A stretch of 64,000 nucleotides of DNA from Lachnospiraceae bacterium (GCA_014239155.1 JAAZZQ010000060.1:62001-126000), one strand, 5' to 3'; shown: positions 35,135 to 46,700, counted from the first letter of the stretch. The notes: a model not told the origin generated them from the letters alone. Numbers and translations: made by a program.

Positions 35135-35182
35135 TATAAGCAATATTTGAAAGTCTTTTAAACTATTAAAAAAATTAGTCAA

Positions 35183-35218
35183 AAAAAGAGGAAATTGTCT
35201 ATACAATTTTCTCTTTTT
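35183..35218 (+). terminator. Intrinsic terminator after the ABC exporter operon
   Basis: AAAAAGAGGAAATTGT-ctat-ACAATTTTCTCTTTTT forms a 16-bp stem with one G-U pair, and the right arm is a natural U-tract. Confidence 0.85.
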
Positions 35219-35282
35219 ATGTTATATTAATTATAATTTAGGGTTACATAATAAGTGTACAATTTATATAAAGGTGTGATAA

Positions 35283-36428
35283 ATGGAGAATGACAAAAGA
35301 GATGAAAATGATTATAGCGCTGGTTATAATCCAAAAGCAGTAGAACATGACTTAAAAATTATAAGCCAATTGACGCGAGGAAAGTTATCTGGCAAGAAAA
35401 AGTTTACAGCACAACAAGCGCAGGAGCTATATTATAAAATAAAGAGAGAAAACATACAATTTCAGAGTGAAACTGGAGAGAATTTTCTGATAAATCTATA
35501 TGAGCATATGACAGATGCCCAAATACAGAAGATTAACAATGCTGTACGCCGAGAGAAGCAAAAGAAACAAAATAGAAGAAAGCTATTGCGAATCAATCGA
35601 AGAATCGCGTGTATGGTGTCAGCATTGGTTTTTATTTCTTCTATTTTATGTATTAACTGGAATTTGCTAATGGATGTTAGAACAAATTATCAAACCCAGA
35701 AGTTACAGGAAAGGATAAAAGAAAAAGATATCGCCTATGCACAAAAAGCAGCTTCTAACCTATCTAAAGAAAATCAAGAGGGGGTGAAGCTAATAGAACA
35801 ACACATGACAGACGATATGAGCGAATTTGAGAGTGGCGTATTGCCTAAGTTTACACAATTGTATGAGGAGAATCAGGATTTTGTTGGATGGTTGAGGATA
35901 CCCGGAACAAAAATTGATTATCCAGTTATGTCGAGAAAGGGGGATAATGATTATTACCTTGATAAGAATTTCAGACAACAGTACGATAAAAATGGACTGT
36001 TAATATTGGATTATCGAAATGAAATTCAAAAAGATAAGACAGTAAATCCACAGAATTTTATAATATATGGTCATAATATGAGAACGGGTGTTATGTTTGG
36101 TACACTTAAATATTATAAAGAGAAAGATTTTTGTGAAGAACACAAAACCATTCAGTTTGATACATTGTACGAAACTTGTGAGTATCAGGTTGTGGCAGCA
36201 ATGTTAAGTGGTGTGGCATATGAGGATGAAAATGTCTTTCGCTATTATGATGCGATTGATATTAGCACAGAGGAAAATTTTAATATATTTCGTGAAAATA
36301 TACTTTCCAATGCCATTTATACGACAGATGAGACGATTACATATGGGGATACCTGCCTGATTCTGTCTACCTGTGATAATTATAAGGAAGACGGGCGGTT
36401 TGTATTGATTGCAAAAAGAGTGCGCTAA
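35283..36428 (+). CDS. Class B sortase 1 with N-terminal cytoplasmic domain
   Basis: Sortases cut secreted proteins at a sorting motif and link them to the wall or to another protein. The C-terminal half (about 190-381) is class B: catalytic His near 264 (IIYGHNMRTG), Cys near 364 (LILSTCDNY) and Arg near 372 (EDGRFVLIAKR). The only membrane helix lies at about 108-127. The 105 residues before it should be cytoplasmic, which is unusual because most sortases begin at the membrane. They contain the segment ELYYKIKRENIQF..ETGENF..NLYE, also present in sortase 2. The next gene, 37 bases on, encodes a protein with a TPKTGD sorting signal, its likely substrate. Confidence 0.92.
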   Translation: MENDKRDENDYSAGYNPKAVEHDLKIISQLTRGKLSGKKKFTAQQAQELYYKIKRENIQFQSETGENFLINLYEHMTDAQIQKINNAVRREKQKKQNRRKLLRINRRIACMVSALVFISSILCINWNLLMDVRTNYQTQKLQERIKEKDIAYAQKAASNLSKENQEGVKLIEQHMTDDMSEFESGVLPKFTQLYEENQDFVGWLRIPGTKIDYPVMSRKGDNDYYLDKNFRQQYDKNGLLILDYRNEIQKDKTVNPQNFIIYGHNMRTGVMFGTLKYYKEKDFCEEHKTIQFDTLYETCEYQVVAAMLSGVAYEDENVFRYYDAIDISTEENFNIFRENILSNAIYTTDETITYGDTCLILSTCDNYKEDGRFVLIAKRVR

Positions 36429-36465
36429 AAATTTTAAGAATTTTTATAAGTAAGAGGGGATTGTT

Positions 36466-38610
36466 ATGTATCGGAGATTAAAAAATATTTTAGGGGTAAG
36501 TCTAATGATTTTGGCAGTTGTTATTTCTCAGGTTCCTATGCCAGATGCACAGGCGGAAGTGACACAGAAGATGTCAGAGACACAGACTGTAGAGGAAACG
36601 TTATTGGAAACAGCAACAGATTTGGCAGAAAATGCATCTGAGATATTGACGGGACTAGAGGAAAACGCAAAAACAATGTCAGCAGAAGCGGAAGAAAACT
36701 CAACAGCACCATCAGCAGAAGCGGAGGAAAGCCCAGCAGCACCATCAACAGAGCCAGAAGAAAGCTCAGTAGTACCGTCAACAGAACCAGAAGAAAGCTC
36801 AGTAGTACCGTCAACAGAACCAGAAGAAAGTTCAGTAGTACCATCAACAGAACCAGAGGAAAGTTCAGTAATACCATCAACAGAACCGGAGGAAAGTTCA
36901 GTAATATCATCATCAGAGATTGTAATTGATCCAGATCAGAAATATACAGTAACGTTTGTTACCGGAATTTTGGGGGTAAATGGTGAGAAAAGGGAGGTTC
37001 TTCACGGTCGAACAGTGTCTGAACTTGTGTCGGTAAATGGCAATCAGTCACAGATTTTGAGAAAAGGAATTTATCAGGTTGAGCAAGATGATGGAAAACA
37101 GGAGATTGTATATACATTTGCAGGTTGGTATCGGGATAATAACTATACTGCTGAATGGGATTTTGCCAACGATACTATCGAGCAGGATACAACAATCTAT
37201 GCAAAGTGGGATAGACAGACAAAAGCATATTTTTATGTGATCTATCGTGCAGCGGAAGGCAGTGAAAATGCTACTAATATACCAGAAAAACAAAAGTTGT
37301 ATGCAGACGATAAGTTAAAGAAGCCGACAAAGAAGCCCTCTTTAAAAAATAAAAATTTTAAAGGGTGGTATACAAACCCCTCAGATGCGAAATCGGAGTT
37401 TAAAGCATGGGGAAAGCCTCTGACAAAAGATATAACGCTTTATGCCCTTTTTGTAGAAAAGAGCAATACAGTGGTCTTCCATATGAATGGTGGTGGATTT
37501 ACAGGTAAATATAATGGAAAGTCCTACACAGATACAGCGAGCCTGACTGCAAAAATTACAACGGGAGAAAAAATTTCTTCCACAGATTATCCGGGAAGCG
37601 GTTCTACATCTAATTTTAAGTATTCTAACTTTTCAACGGATTCAAATTGGTATAAGGATAAGGAATGTCTTCAGGTATACGAACAAGATGCTAAGGTGAA
37701 GGGAGATCTTACATTATATAAGAAATGGTATTATACGTCATCTGGATTTACCATGAATGCAACAGGAGCTGTGTTGTACAAATACAGCGCATCTGTGGCA
37801 GATGTCAAAATACCAGATTCTGTTAAAATAATTGGAAATGATGCATTTACAAGCATGGGCAGCATTGCAAGTATTACATTGCCGGATAACATCTCCGAGG
37901 TTCAGGAAAATGCTTTTCGAGGAGTGAAGAATGTCTCAAAAGATATTACAATTACTGGAAAAACTGAAAGTGCCAAAAACATTGCAAAGAGATTGGCTAA
38001 TCAGTATACACGTTTTGTTTATAAGGAAAGCGATACAGATGACAGTGTCGTTGTAAGCCGGACGGCTTCTGGAAGTATTCAGCTTGGCGCGACAATTTCT
38101 GGCAGTAATCCAACTACACAGAATAACACAAAAAACAACACAACGACAGTAACATCGCCAACATCCACTATGCCATCAATATCTGCGCCGCGGTCAGAAG
38201 TAACAGTACCTTCGACGCAGATATCGCAGCCAGAAGTGACAATACCGCCAACATCTATACCACAACCGGGAGTGACAACACAACCAACATCATCAACGTC
38301 TGTACCACAGCCAATGTCTACAACACAGTCATCATCAGGACCGCAGTCTGTGAGAAGCAATATAACATCGTCCTCGCAGCAGAGTACTTCTGATTCTTTT
38401 GTATCTGCGGACCAAAGTGTGGGGACGACACAAAAAACAAAGATTGCGGCTGCAAACGCACCAAAAAGCACAGCGCATATCAAAGATTCCACGCCGAAGA
38501 CAGGAGACCCAGTACAGTATCGTATGCTTATTGTATGTGCAATGTTTTCAGTGGGAGCATTGCTTGTTCTTACCGGGAACGGAAGAAGGAAGAAATCTTC
38601 TGCATTTTAG
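36466..38610 (+). CDS. Sortase-anchored surface protein with InlB-type and LRR_5 modules
   Basis: A signal peptide spans about residues 1-30. Seven 11-residue Glu/Ser/Pro units (TEPEESSVVPS type, about 73-149) form a stalk. Two InlB B-repeat/Flg_new-like modules follow (about 155-250 and 255-330; FAGWYRDNN..DTTIYAKW and FKGWYTNP..DITLYALF). An unassigned beta-rich part comes next, then one short BspA-type LRR block (about 435-490) and a Pro/Thr/Ser-rich wall spacer. The C-terminus is a sorting signal: TPKTGD near 676, a hydrophobic helix and GRRKK. It directly follows sortase 1. A role in adhesion or polymer binding is inferred from the modules. Confidence 0.9.
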   Translation: MYRRLKNILGVSLMILAVVISQVPMPDAQAEVTQKMSETQTVEETLLETATDLAENASEILTGLEENAKTMSAEAEENSTAPSAEAEESPAAPSTEPEESSVVPSTEPEESSVVPSTEPEESSVVPSTEPEESSVIPSTEPEESSVISSSEIVIDPDQKYTVTFVTGILGVNGEKREVLHGRTVSELVSVNGNQSQILRKGIYQVEQDDGKQEIVYTFAGWYRDNNYTAEWDFANDTIEQDTTIYAKWDRQTKAYFYVIYRAAEGSENATNIPEKQKLYADDKLKKPTKKPSLKNKNFKGWYTNPSDAKSEFKAWGKPLTKDITLYALFVEKSNTVVFHMNGGGFTGKYNGKSYTDTASLTAKITTGEKISSTDYPGSGSTSNFKYSNFSTDSNWYKDKECLQVYEQDAKVKGDLTLYKKWYYTSSGFTMNATGAVLYKYSASVADVKIPDSVKIIGNDAFTSMGSIASITLPDNISEVQENAFRGVKNVSKDITITGKTESAKNIAKRLANQYTRFVYKESDTDDSVVVSRTASGSIQLGATISGSNPTTQNNTKNNTTTVTSPTSTMPSISAPRSEVTVPSTQISQPEVTIPPTSIPQPGVTTQPTSSTSVPQPMSTTQSSSGPQSVRSNITSSSQQSTSDSFVSADQSVGTTQKTKIAAANAPKSTAHIKDSTPKTGDPVQYRMLIVCAMFSVGALLVLTGNGRRKKSSAF
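36682..36912 (+). repeat. In-frame 33-bp tandem repeats in surface protein
   Basis: Seven 33-base units encode the 11-mer S-T/A-E-P/A-E-E-S-x-V-x-P. The central ones are nearly identical in DNA sequence, so copy number is probably variable between strains. Confidence 0.88.
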
Positions 38611-38869
38611 CAATATCATCAGGGGTTGAGTATTTTTTCAGGACAGAGAAAATTAGCTCAACCTCTTCTGGATGAAAGGAAATGTTGTTGTCTTTGCTTA
38701 GTTTATTTAGTGATAACAGAAATGCCATCATTTTTTTCTGTGTTTCTGCCTGATTGCCACCATTGTTAATCGTGGTGCTTTGCATAAACATTTTATTAAG
38801 AAAATCAAGTTTTGACGGGTCTATCTTTTGCAGTTCTGGATCATTCATCCACTCGTTATTTGTTTCCAT
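38570..38869 (-). CDS. Small conserved-looking protein of unknown function
   Basis: The likely start is the second ATG in GGAGGAAATGACAATGG, giving a 99-residue, soluble, mostly helical protein. Residues 30-95 have a Met- and Leu-rich pattern (FLNKMFMQ, MMAFLLSLNKLSK). It starts within the last codons of the gene upstream of it, so the two are probably translationally coupled. Its 3' end overlaps the convergent surface-protein gene by 41 bases. I do not recognise the family. Confidence 0.6.
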   Translation of the reverse strand: METNNEWMNDPELQKIDPSKLDFLNKMFMQSTTINNGGNQAETQKKMMAFLLSLNKLSKDNNISFHPEEVELIFSVLKKYSTPDDIAKMQKISSFFRSR

Positions 38870-39389
38870 TGTCATTTCCTCCAAATATTTTCATCATTTC
38901 CATCATTTCATTGATATTTAGTCCGCCTGTATTTTCATTGCCAGATGATAGACTTTCCATTATATTACCGAGATCCATGTTGAAATTTGAGTCTGGATTA
39001 AGGTTTTGTATTAGTTCCATCATCTGCTGCATTTCGCGGAAATTTTTCATCGTTTTTATGGCAGAAAGTATCTGGTTAAAGCTCTGTTCCTCGCTAGGAG
39101 CAAGGTATTTATGAACTGCCTTGTAGATTTGTTCGAGGTTTTCTGTTGGGTCTGCATTGGATGCAGATTTGATGCTACTGTCAAGGCTGCTGGCGTGGAT
39201 TCCTCCAGAGAAACTAGAAACTCCTTTGTCAAGCAACGACAGCGTGTACTGAAATTCCATATATTTGATTAGGGCAGGCAGCATCCGAAAGTTGCCATTC
39301 TCCATAAAAGGCAGAAGGGACTTTAAGATCTGGATGTGATTCGTGGTGTAAAAGTGGTCAAATGCCAGCACGTAATCATTATCCTCCAT
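38856..39389 (-). CDS. Helical protein of unknown function
   Basis: The start MEDNDYVLAFDHFYTTNHIQILK lies behind GGAGG; the 40 extra residues of the ORF track are upstream leader. It is a 177-residue soluble protein with helical, Met-rich segments (MKNFREMQQMMELIQNLNPD, INEMMEMMKIFGG) that resemble the pattern of its downstream partner. The two could be diverged relatives. No signal peptide or catalytic motif is seen. Confidence 0.65.
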   Translation of the reverse strand: MEDNDYVLAFDHFYTTNHIQILKSLLPFMENGNFRMLPALIKYMEFQYTLSLLDKGVSSFSGGIHASSLDSSIKSASNADPTENLEQIYKAVHKYLAPSEEQSFNQILSAIKTMKNFREMQQMMELIQNLNPDSNFNMDLGNIMESLSSGNENTGGLNINEMMEMMKIFGGNDNGNK

Positions 39390-39536
39390 AAATAAACCTC
39401 CAATTATTATAGTCTCTCGGAGTCTATAGCAGACCTGCCAATTGATGCGAGAGTTTTTTGCATCGTTTTTTGATATTATATATATGAAATGGGAATATCT
39501 GTTATGCACGTTCCAGAATAGAATCCATACAGATTA

Positions 39537-39563
39537 TGAGGGTCCGTATGAAACGGACCCTCA
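39537..39563 (-). terminator. Hairpin after the cysteine-rich gene
   Basis: TGAGGGTCCGT-atgaa-ACGGACCCTCA is a perfect 11-bp stem 12 bases past the stop codon of the minus-strand gene. No U-tract follows on either strand. Confidence 0.6.
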
Positions 39564-39575
39564 CAAATCAGAACA

Positions 39576-39875
39576 TTAGCAGCATCCGCATCCGCCGCCG
39601 TTGTTGTTGCCACAGCAGCAGGACAGAAGAATGAGAATCCAAATCCAACTGCCGAAACCGCCGTTATTGCCGTTTTCACAGCCACATCCACAACCGCATC
39701 CATTGGAAATGCCGAAGCCGCCAAATCCATTGTTGTTGCCGCCGCAGCAGCAAGACAGAAGGATAAGAATCCAGATCCAGCTACCGAAACCGCTGTTGTT
39801 GTTGCATCCACAGCCACACTCCGAAACCGTATTTGTCTGATTGCAGCCGCAATGGCTTGCTGATAATTCACTCAT
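39576..39875 (-). CDS. Cysteine/glycine-rich small protein with duplicated hydrophobic segment
   Basis: The start has a GGAGG site. The 99-residue product holds two copies of GFGSWIWILILLSCCCG, each followed by Asn/Gly-rich sequence and CGCGC clusters. Similar high-cysteine proteins in Lachnospiraceae are annotated only by loose likeness to insect chorion proteins. The hydrophobic segments are long enough to enter a membrane, and the cysteines could bind metal or cross-link. A role in the spore coat is possible: the upstream region has CATATAGTA, like a sigma-K/E -10 box. That is speculative. Confidence 0.7.
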   Translation of the reverse strand: MSELSASHCGCNQTNTVSECGCGCNNNSGFGSWIWILILLSCCCGGNNNGFGGFGISNGCGCGCGCENGNNGGFGSWIWILILLSCCCGNNNGGGCGCC

Positions 39876-39900
39876 GTTGAGTACCTCCGAAGAAGCTTTT

Positions 39901-39927
39901 TTCTATACTATATGACAGAGTATAGAA
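39901..39927 (-). promoter_or_regulatory. Inverted repeat upstream of cysteine-rich gene
   Basis: TTCTATACT and AGTATAGAA (9-bp arms, 9-base spacer) lie about 26 bases before the start codon. They include the CATATAGTA element on the minus strand. The site could be an operator or part of a promoter. The remaining 180 or so bases up to the next promoter show nothing I can name. Confidence 0.3.
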
Positions 39928-40108
39928 AGTGTTCCTGAAAAATGAATTTATATGGCAGTTTGGTTTTTCGTTCTCTAATATAAATAGCTGGTAGTTTGGC
40001 TTCAAGAGTAATAAAAAACTTTGAGGTCTGAAAGATTATATATCGCACCGAATCATTGCTGTGAGTGGCTTTCTAGAGCGTGAATAGTAACAGATTATAG
40101 ACAAGATA

Positions 40109-40137
40109 TTGACACTAAGTTGCAAAATCGATACAAT
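40109..40137 (+). promoter_or_regulatory. Consensus promoter before the decayed Rpn gene
   Basis: TTGACA and TACAAT are 17 bases apart, about 55 bases before the former start codon. Confidence 0.65.
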
Positions 40138-40194
40138 AAAAATATACAATAACTTGGTAAATATTGTGCTAGACGTTTAGAGGAGAAAAGAAGT

Positions 40195-40530
40195 ATAGAT
40201 TACAGTAAACTGACATTTACAAATAATTTTGTGGTTTGTAAGGCTATGGAAAATAATTTGGATCTATGTCGGCAGCTATTAGAGTTGATACTTCGTGTTA
40301 AGATAAAGAAGGTAGAGCTTGCAGATAAGGAAAAAATATTGGATATCACGCCTGATGGCAAGAGTGTACGACTAGATATTTATGTGCAGGATAGTAAAGG
40401 TACAGTATACAACATCGAGATGCAGGTTGCGGTAAAACGGAATCTTCCTAAGTGTTTGAGATATTATCAGGGGATGATCGATCTAAATTCAATAGAGAAA
40501 GGTGCAAGATATTTAAATGAATATTGCTAA
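40195..40530 (+). pseudogene. Rpn/PD-(D/E)XK nuclease family remnant
   Basis: The translated frame reads DYSKLTFTNNFVVCKAMENN..LELILRVKI..VRLDIYVQDSKGTVYNIEMQ..YYQGMIDLN. This is the N-terminal third of the Rpn/YhgA-like recombination-promoting nuclease family, including the D..(20)..ExQ catalytic pattern. The codon where family members start is ATA, not ATG, 11 bases after GAGGAG. The frame stops after about 110 residues, where intact relatives have 280-300. Either defect would abolish the full product. The ORF track's GTG start at 40231 would give only a fragment. Confidence 0.78.
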
Positions 40531-40540
40531 AGACCAGAAT

Positions 40541-40582
40541 AAAACCACCAATTAAGCATTTATGCAGATTTGATGGTTTTTT
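40541..40582 (+). terminator. Putative terminator after the Rpn remnant
   Basis: AAAACCACCAA pairs with TTTGATGGTTTT, with one internal mismatch, and a run of six T residues ends the right arm. Confidence 0.6.
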
Positions 40583-40645
40583 CTGTCTAACGAAAATTAC
40601 ACATTTTTGACAAAATACGAATTGAAGATTTATCAGATAATTCAT

Positions 40646-40674
40646 TGAATATTTAGAAAAAATATATTATAATA
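40646..40674 (+). promoter_or_regulatory. Promoter of the 2028-residue secreted protein
   Basis: TTGAAT and TATAAT are 17 bases apart, about 97 bases before the chosen start codon. Confidence 0.65.
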
Positions 40675-40770
40675 GTAAATAATGTACTTCTATTATAAAT
40701 AAGTGTAAGGGTGTTTGGCATAAAGTGGAGTATTTGTGCAAAGCACCAAAGGATAAGGGGGATTTCAAAT

Positions 40771-43700
40771 ATGAGGTCAACTAAGATTGGACGAAAGATA
40801 TTGGCAGGTGTATTGTGTGCTGTTATGGTATTTCAGTGTGTGCCTGCAGAGGCAGTGGCAAGTGAAGTCGCAGAGACAGTACAATCCTATGAGCATGAGC
40901 AGTCGGACACAATAGAATCTCAGAAAGAAAATCAGGAAACAAACAGTTTAGATTCATTAGAATCAGAAGACGCACAGGTGATATCAGAGACAGATATAGA
41001 GGAAACATCAGAAGTGACCGAAAAGTCAGATGTGCTAGAATCATCAGAATTATTTGAGGATATAAATGCTGCTGATACATCACCGACACAGAAGGAAGAG
41101 AGCACGACTGAAGAAACGTTGTTTACAACTGAGGAGATGAGCACAACAGAAGTATCGTCGGCTGCCGAGGAGTCCAGCGTGATAGAAACTTTGCCGACAG
41201 CGGAAGAATCAGAAGTGGCAGAGACATCAGAACTGTCGGAAATGCCAGACACAGAAGAGACTGTTGAGCTAGAGACAGACATGACAGAAACAGGAACGAC
41301 TGATATAGAGGAGGAGACGGCGGAACAGGCGGTGACAGCGCTTGCAGATGAATTGCCGGATTATAAAAAATTACTTTCTGTTGTCTCAGAAAAAAAATAC
41401 TATTATTATGAAAAAGCAAAAGATATTTTTGTAAAATTAGAAGGGTGTGAAATACCAGATACAATAAATATTGAGTTTTATATTGACGAAGAGGATAACA
41501 ATAAAGGACAAAAAGTCAATGGTGAAAAAGATGGAGATTATTATAGAATTTCCTTACAAGGAATGGATGTTTTGACAGGGACACATACATTGACGGTTAA
41601 ATTAATAGATCCGACGGCACCAGACGCTATTTCTGAATTGGTAAGCAGAAAACTTGAGTTTACAATAGAAGAAGCAAATGTATTTACGGAAGCAGAAAAA
41701 TATTTTATTTCTGCAACGGATGACACAATTGAAGTAGCACTTTTTAATCCAGATGATAATATTACATCCGTTCAGATTACTGCACCAAATGGTGATATTG
41801 TTGCACGCTCCAACCAGAAAAGCCCAGCTGTACCTCAAAGAGAAGATCCTCGTTATACAGGCATTGGAAATGGGTATGAGTATAAAGAAGATATTTTATA
41901 TAAAACAACGTGGATTCTTCCTACAGAGAAAAATGCGCTTGAAGTTGGCAACTATGATGTTCGATTGACACTTGATAGCGGTTCGGATATGCTTCTTGGC
42001 AATGTTGTGGAGGTCTCTTCAAAGGCAGTTGTTACAAAGTGTACACTGGGTATGGATTACGATAATACAAGTAATTTTGTGTATTTGTATATTCAGGGAA
42101 CAGGTTTTAATCCTTCCCAGGTACGTTTTGATTTTGAGGACGAGGCGACATCAGCCATTTTATCTACCACAAGAATTGATTATAAAACTGTGCAGTCTGG
42201 ATTTATTGTGAAGTTCCGAAAGGAAGGAAATTGGGAGAAGGCAGGAAATAAAATTAAGGTAACGATCTCTAAAAAGTCTGGAAATATTAATTTTACGCAA
42301 ACTGAGTTTGAGGCGTTGCTAGAGAGTGGTATCTACTATGCAGAGTATAGTAATGTATTGAATGCTGTGGAAGTTGGTGTTACAACAGACTTAAATGGAA
42401 AAGCGGTAAAGTTTAGTATTGTTAATGAAAAAGGTGATAATCCTTCATTTGAATCAGATGTTACAACAAGATCGTTGACAGAAAGCTTGGTCTATCTTAC
42501 ACCTAATAAGGCTTTAGACAGGGGGCGTTATTATGTGAAGTTAAAGGAAACAGGAGGAAATACATATTATAAAGAATTTACTGTGAGTCAGGCAACAGCA
42601 GTCAAAAGCCATTGGGATGCGCCTGCGGTAATCTCAAAGAATGCAGAAAGACATGATTTTTATTACTTTGATACAGAAGCTGGAATCAGCAATGATACAT
42701 TGAAGGCATCAATAGATGGATATAGTGGAGAAGTAGCAGTCTACGCAAGTGAGTGGCAGCGAGAGGATGATGTAAAGGGTACACGTATTCAGCTATGGAT
42801 TCCTACACAAAAGTTGGAATTTGGTTCTCATACAGTAAGAATTACTAGAGATGGCAACGCGTATACATCTCACACATTTGAGGTGATTGCATCTGATTAT
42901 AAAAAATTTGTTCTTGACACCTATGCGCTTTCTTGGATTGATGATAAGACCATACAGGTTTATATAAAGACACCAAACTGCGCAGAGACAGATGATTTTA
43001 ATGTTAAATTGACAGAAGTTGACGGTGGAGAAGTGACAGGCATCAGTGCAGTAGTAACAGAGAGATACACGGATAGCGTTTTTATGAATATTACTGGATT
43101 GGACAGAAGTAAGGCGTTTAAAGATTACAATGTGCTGATAACACATAAAGAATTAGATCAACCATATAAAATGTCCAATTTAAACGAAAAGTATTATACG
43201 GATGAGGTCAATGGTGATAAGACATCTATTTCTTCTAATAAAGGTTTGCCTGTATTGGCAAACAATCGGGTAATTGGTATTAATATTCAGAATCTGGCAC
43301 TGCCTGCAACCTTGACAATCTATGCGACAGAAAATACAGAGGTAATTGATAGGATTACCATTCCCTCTACAACAGAGGGTAATTATTATTATTTTACCAA
43401 AGAATTTTATGACAGTCTGGAAAAGAAAGATCGATTGTATGATATGACTGTCACAGATTTTGGTGAGAATTGGGGAAGATCTTATGCAAGAATCAATCTT
43501 GGTTACAAAGAAGAAGAAACAATAAATGACTTTGATTTACAGATTATTAGTGATACATTGTATGTTGATGGCGCAGAGAGCGGAAAATCAACTGTTATTA
43601 TTGTATCAGGCAATCAGCAGAAACCAGTGTTTGAAGTTTCGGATGATGAGGTCGTGGAGTTGGAGGAATATATAGAGACTTCCGAGGAAACTGGAACACA

Positions 43701-46700
43701 GACAACAGATCCGAACAAGAGACGAGTGATTGCCAAAAATACAGGAACAACATTTATTACAGTTATTGCGGATGGCGTGAAAAAGAGTGTATTTGTCACA
43801 GTTACAAGAAATACATCTGGCATTACGATCAATACTTCAGATCGACATATGAGGGTTGGGGATTCTTTTGAGGCAGAGGCATTTATTCAACCATCAAGCG
43901 CAGAGGACCCGACACAAATTGTAAACTTTATATCATCAGATAACAATGTGTTGTATGTGAAGAAATTAACAAATAGGACGGCAAGAGTTACGGCATTGAA
44001 GTCTGGAACAGCAGTGCTGCGAGCTACATTGGAAGGAACTCCCTATACTGTAGCAGTGACAATCTCTATTACAAATTCTTTTCCTTTATATGATAAAAAA
44101 GAAATTAAGATTAAAGAAGTAGGGACTGTCAGCTACATTGAGAATGTTGATCGAGCATTGTCTTACTGCAAGTTACCCAAAGGATGGGAGTGGAACAATG
44201 ATGATCTTATCTTAACGGCAAGTGACGAGCTGCAATATTGCTGGGCAACCTATACAGAAGAGGGGTATCAGCCATTTTCTGCAAGACTGCCAGTGGCAGC
44301 TACGCGTATTGTCGGTATTGATGTAACGGGCAAAAAGCTGATTAATCAAGGACAGAAGGAAACCTATCAGATTACCTATCAGTATATAGGAGCAGATATT
44401 AATACTCCTAAGTTCCGGGAACGGCTCACTACGAATTGTGTCAGAACATCAGAGGGAAATATTGCAGCAGTAGAATCTTTAGAGTGGAATGAGCTTGTGA
44501 TTGCTGCAATGGAAAAAACTAGCGGTGGAACGGCAGATTTCTCACTGACATTAGCAATTGATCAAGGAACAAGTCAGGAACTTGATTTGTTTGTAAAAGA
44601 TTTTAGTGTTGATGTTCCTCTGACAGATTGCGTAAACAATGTAAAAGTGAAGCCTATAAAGATAGGCAACCAGAACTTTACATATACAGAAGCAGAAGAT
44701 CGAATGGAAGTTGATCAAAAAGATGTTCGAGATGCAAAGAATAAATATGCGATTAAGCTTCAGGCAGAGGCAACGATTAATGGAAAGCCAGCACCAAATA
44801 TGAAATTTGACTGGGAATCAAACGATACGACTGTGGCAACTGTTGCAATAAATGAGAGTAATGAAGTGATTCTCACTGTGAAAAAGGAGGGCAGTGTAGA
44901 AATTACGGCGAAGGCGAAGGATCAGGGAGAGTGCACAGGCACATTGACAGTGAATATTATGGATTATGCACCAATCCTTGAAGTATCAAGTATAACTATT
45001 AACAAGTATTATACTCAAGGAACAGAATTTGCTTTACAGCAACAGAATGGAAATAAAATTACTTCTGTAAATGTGTTGGAAAAGGATGGAGAGGAAGACA
45101 GAAACTCATCAAACTTTTCTGTAAGTGCACCGACAGAAGGGATTTCTACTTTAAATATAAAGCCAAATGCACCAGTATTATCCGCTTCAAGAAAAACTGT
45201 TTCAAAGTGCAAGCTAGAAGTTATTACAGAAAAAGGAAAATATCCATATTCGTTGAATGTGACCACCGATGTTACCAAGCCTTCTGTAACATTAAAATTA
45301 AAAACAAAGGCCAATCTGTTTTATAAGGATGCAGAAGCTGTTTATACAATTTCTAGCAAATATAATATTCAGTCTATAGAAATTCCAGAAGCAAATGGTA
45401 TTGGCTTTGATGGAAGTTATCATCGCAGTAATAACACGATAACTTTTCGAGCAAAAGGGCTTGATAGTAATACATTAGGTCAATTTTCTCCAAAGTCACC
45501 AAATGTGAAGGTACAGTTAAATATTGCCTTTGCAGGCTATACCTATAAGCAGCCGATAGAACTTAATATTGCAACCGAGAATAAAAAACCATCATTAAGT
45601 TTGACGGGAATGGTGATTTGCCCGGGGATTTCATCAGGTGTGGTTAATGTAATTAATTCAAAGACAAAGGAGCAGGTTCTGTTAGATAATGCAATGACAT
45701 TTGCAGTTACAAAACCACTTAATAGTGGTATTAGTACAACGATTAACAGGAATGGCAGCATTGCTGTAAAGTATCTTGGTACTAAAAATGTATCTTATAC
45801 TACAGAACTAAAAAGTTCTAATTGGACACAGCCAGTTAATGCAAAGGGAAAAATTACCTATGTAACATCTCCCGATAAGTTGTCATTGTCGCTTGGGAGT
45901 AAACAATTGACATTGAATATGGCTACAAACATCAAGGCAAATGGTACAAATACAATTCCCATTTCTGTAAACGGAAGTGATATTGGAATAACAAAGCTAA
46001 CTTATGGAGGCTCAGCGGCAAAACTGATTGATATAGATGAATATCTTGTGTGTGATTATCGGCCTACAAGCCAGGGAATTAAGAGTATTAGTCTGGGATT
46101 GAAGGAGGGGAAGCGCGGAACGGTCAAGGCGGGAACTTACAAGCTGGATTTGTATGCAACTGTAAATCTATTAAATCAGGAGATTACAATTAAGAAAGCA
46201 ACATTGACAATCAAGCTTACAGAGGCAGATAAAGCAAAGGTAACACTTGCATCACCCAAGGGAAAGATCAACCTAATAGACAGGGAAAATACATCTGTGG
46301 TGTATACACCAAAGGTTTCTGGAATTGATTCTGCTATAAGAAGTGTGAGCGTAGTAGGAGATAATGCGGAGTATTTTTCCGCTTCTCTAAATGCTGACAA
46401 GAAAGTGGAAGTGAAGATTAAGACTGGAAAGGGCATGTCCTCTAAGCAATCATATTCTGTTCAAATTCAGTCTGTGTTACAGAATGACTACAAGATTTTG
46501 TCCTCAGTGAAAATCAAACCTGTCAACACACTGCCAAAGATTGTATTTACTCCTGCAAAATGTAATTTGTATCGAAGTAATTCGAACAAGTATACAACTT
46601 CTATATCACTGAAAAACAACAGTATCGATATAGATAATATTACAGGGATTAAGATTGACCCAAGCAATAAAAATAATGCGAACAACTTTTTGTTGGTCAA

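Noticed and set aside
38079-38492. Minus-strand ORF of 137 residues
   Set aside because: It is antisense to the Pro/Thr/Ser spacer of the surface protein, with skewed Val/Asp/Gly composition and no start signals.
39601-39840. Plus-strand Pro/Gln-rich ORF
   Set aside because: It is antisense to the cysteine-rich gene, which has a GGAGG site and duplicated hydrophobic motifs.
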